From Himantopus leucocephalus (Eukaryota > Chordata > Aves > Charadriiformes > Recurvirostridae): DNA of 64,000 nt. The notes under the pieces were generated by a model that was not told the DNA's origin, searched no databases, and saw nothing but the letters and a program-made list of their open reading frames with translations. The number at the start of each line of letters is the position of its first letter. Position 1 is the first letter of the stretch. Positions 62,886 to 64,000 of the stretch are shown piece by piece. The stretch covers positions 56,426,600-56,490,599 of the forward strand of contig RSEF01000031.1 of NCBI GenBank assembly GCA_003993805.1. The letters run 5' to 3'. The position numbers were made by a program, and so were the translations under genes.

Positions 62886-64000
62886 AAACCACCATGTATT
62901 CATTAAACAAATACACTGCACTAAGAAATCTTTGGTTTAAAAAATACTGTGGTATGTGTAACCACTAGCAGTTTGTTTGACTACTTATAGTTACTATTCT
63001 ACAAAAGCAATAATTTTGTACAACAAATGAAAACCTACATTAGCAATTCTCAGTAAGTAGCAGAGCAAAACCTATATAAATTAAACTTATAAATTCATTT
63101 GAGCTAAATAATAATGTATAATAGTCTAAATTATAAGCTTAGACTGTTCACACATGGAAATTATTTTTACTGCAGACATCCCACAATCAAACAGGAATGA
63201 AGCTTTAACAGCACTTCGCATGATCAAATCACAGATTTTGCAAAGATTCTGTTGAAATCCTGAGGGTGGGAATTAAGCCTTCTCTTCCAAGACGATTGTT
63301 TTGCTTTGTTTCAGTTTACTTTTAGAAACAAAGGGGAGAATATGTACTTATAGAAAGACCTGGCGTTGTCACAAAAAAGTTGTTATTCAGGATGTAGTCT
63401 CAGTGCTTCATTTTGTGTCTGAATACACCTACAGAGTTCATAATGAACAATATGCCTGACATCAAATTACAGCAAAATCAAGAACCAAAGAGCTCTGGCA
63501 GTGAAGGGTCACTCTTATGTATTGCAGCCTTATTCTTCTCTGGACAACTAGAGGAAGAAAAAGGTAAAATCCCTAAGAGCTGGAGACAGGGTCAGAGTAA
63601 CTGAAGAAAAGTGGACTCAATATCAAGTAGCACTGTTAAATTCTTTTCTAGTTTAAGAAAATAATGAAGTGAGTCTAAGAAGCTGAGTCTTTCCCTTTAT
63701 TTTGGGACTATATCACATAACAGGAAAGGAAATCAAAAACATTTGTCTGCCTAACACAAGCACAAAACACATTTAATGGCTTCCGTTCCTCTGAAATGTA
63801 TTTGAAGCAGTAATACTGGAGACAAGAAAATACATTTAATTTTTTTTTGTGGGTGAATCAAAGCTTGGTGAATCAAGACTCAGCAATATTATGGGAAAAG
63901 CAGGAAGGGAGTCACAACAGAAAAGTTCGTCTTAGTGTTACACACCTGTTATCAAAAAGATATGTCAGAAAGGTATGTAATTCTCCCTCATGACTACAAC
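62886..64000. other. Unique non-coding DNA
   Basis: No supported gene, RNA or repeat. A 'gaatcaaagcttggtgaatcaag' imperfect direct repeat lies near 63856-63878 and a T8 run near 63841. The 63-codon frame at 63413-63604 has no recognisable motif. Confidence 0.4.

Noticed and set aside
62621..62968. 115-codon plus-strand frame
   Set aside because: It spans the MIR-like SINE, which explains the sequence. SINEs do not encode protein.
1..64000. Search for operons, CRISPR arrays, phage or plasmid modules
   Set aside because: Repeat content (CR1, MIR), low coding density and splice-bounded segments show a vertebrate nuclear sequence. No prokaryotic-type system is present.

Overview
The window looks like a gene-poor stretch of a bird (or close archosaur) nuclear genome. 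The main evidence is bases 1-358, which are the 3' end of a CR1 (Chicken Repeat 1) non-LTR retrotransposon, including the 'attctat(t/g)attctatg' tail typical of avian CR1. Older CR1 remnants, an L2-like scrap and a MIR-like SINE fit an amniote genome. The DNA is AT-rich and CpG-poor. No open frame exceeds 154 codons, and no complete protein-coding gene, rRNA, tRNA, CRISPR or bacterial-type operon is visible. It is best read as intergenic DNA or the interior of very large introns.

Layout. 1-358: CR1 3' end (+). About 605-1075 and 3045-3292: two older CR1 3' untranslated remnants (-). 3.3-13.7 kb: unique non-coding DNA with a GC/CpG-richer patch (6.48-6.93 kb), a GA tract (7.85 kb) and a decayed palindromic repeat (11.46 kb). 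13.73-14.09 kb: an extreme AT tract built on TACTATA-like units. 14.5 kb: a possible terminal coding exon (-) with a poly(A) signal. 14.7-34.5 kb: mostly unique DNA with short tandem duplications, a possible old inverted-repeat element (25.1 kb) and two enhancer-like blocks (26.2 and 30.2 kb). 34.6 kb and 38.1 kb: two more exon-like segments (-). 43.7-44.0 kb: ancient CR1 3' region (+). 48.4-48.6 kb: an AATAAA plus A-tract that looks like a retrocopy tail, then a perfect 9-bp hairpin. 54.3-55.3 kb: an L2-like scrap, then a CR1 reverse-transcriptase fragment broken by poly(A) and an 11-N assembly gap. 58.4 kb: a possible terminal exon (+) followed by AATAAA. 59.5 kb: a perfect 31-bp tandem duplication. 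62.7-62.9 kb: a MIR-like SINE (+).

How parts may fit together. The exon-like segments at 14.5, 34.6 and 38.1 kb lie on the minus strand and could belong to one long-intron gene. Their phases allow 34.6 to join 14.5 directly, but not 38.1 to join 34.6 directly. The 58.4 kb segment is on the plus strand and would belong to a different gene. I could not match any of these peptides to a protein family. They are candidates, not annotated genes. Repeat families were named from recognisable consensus features without a database search.
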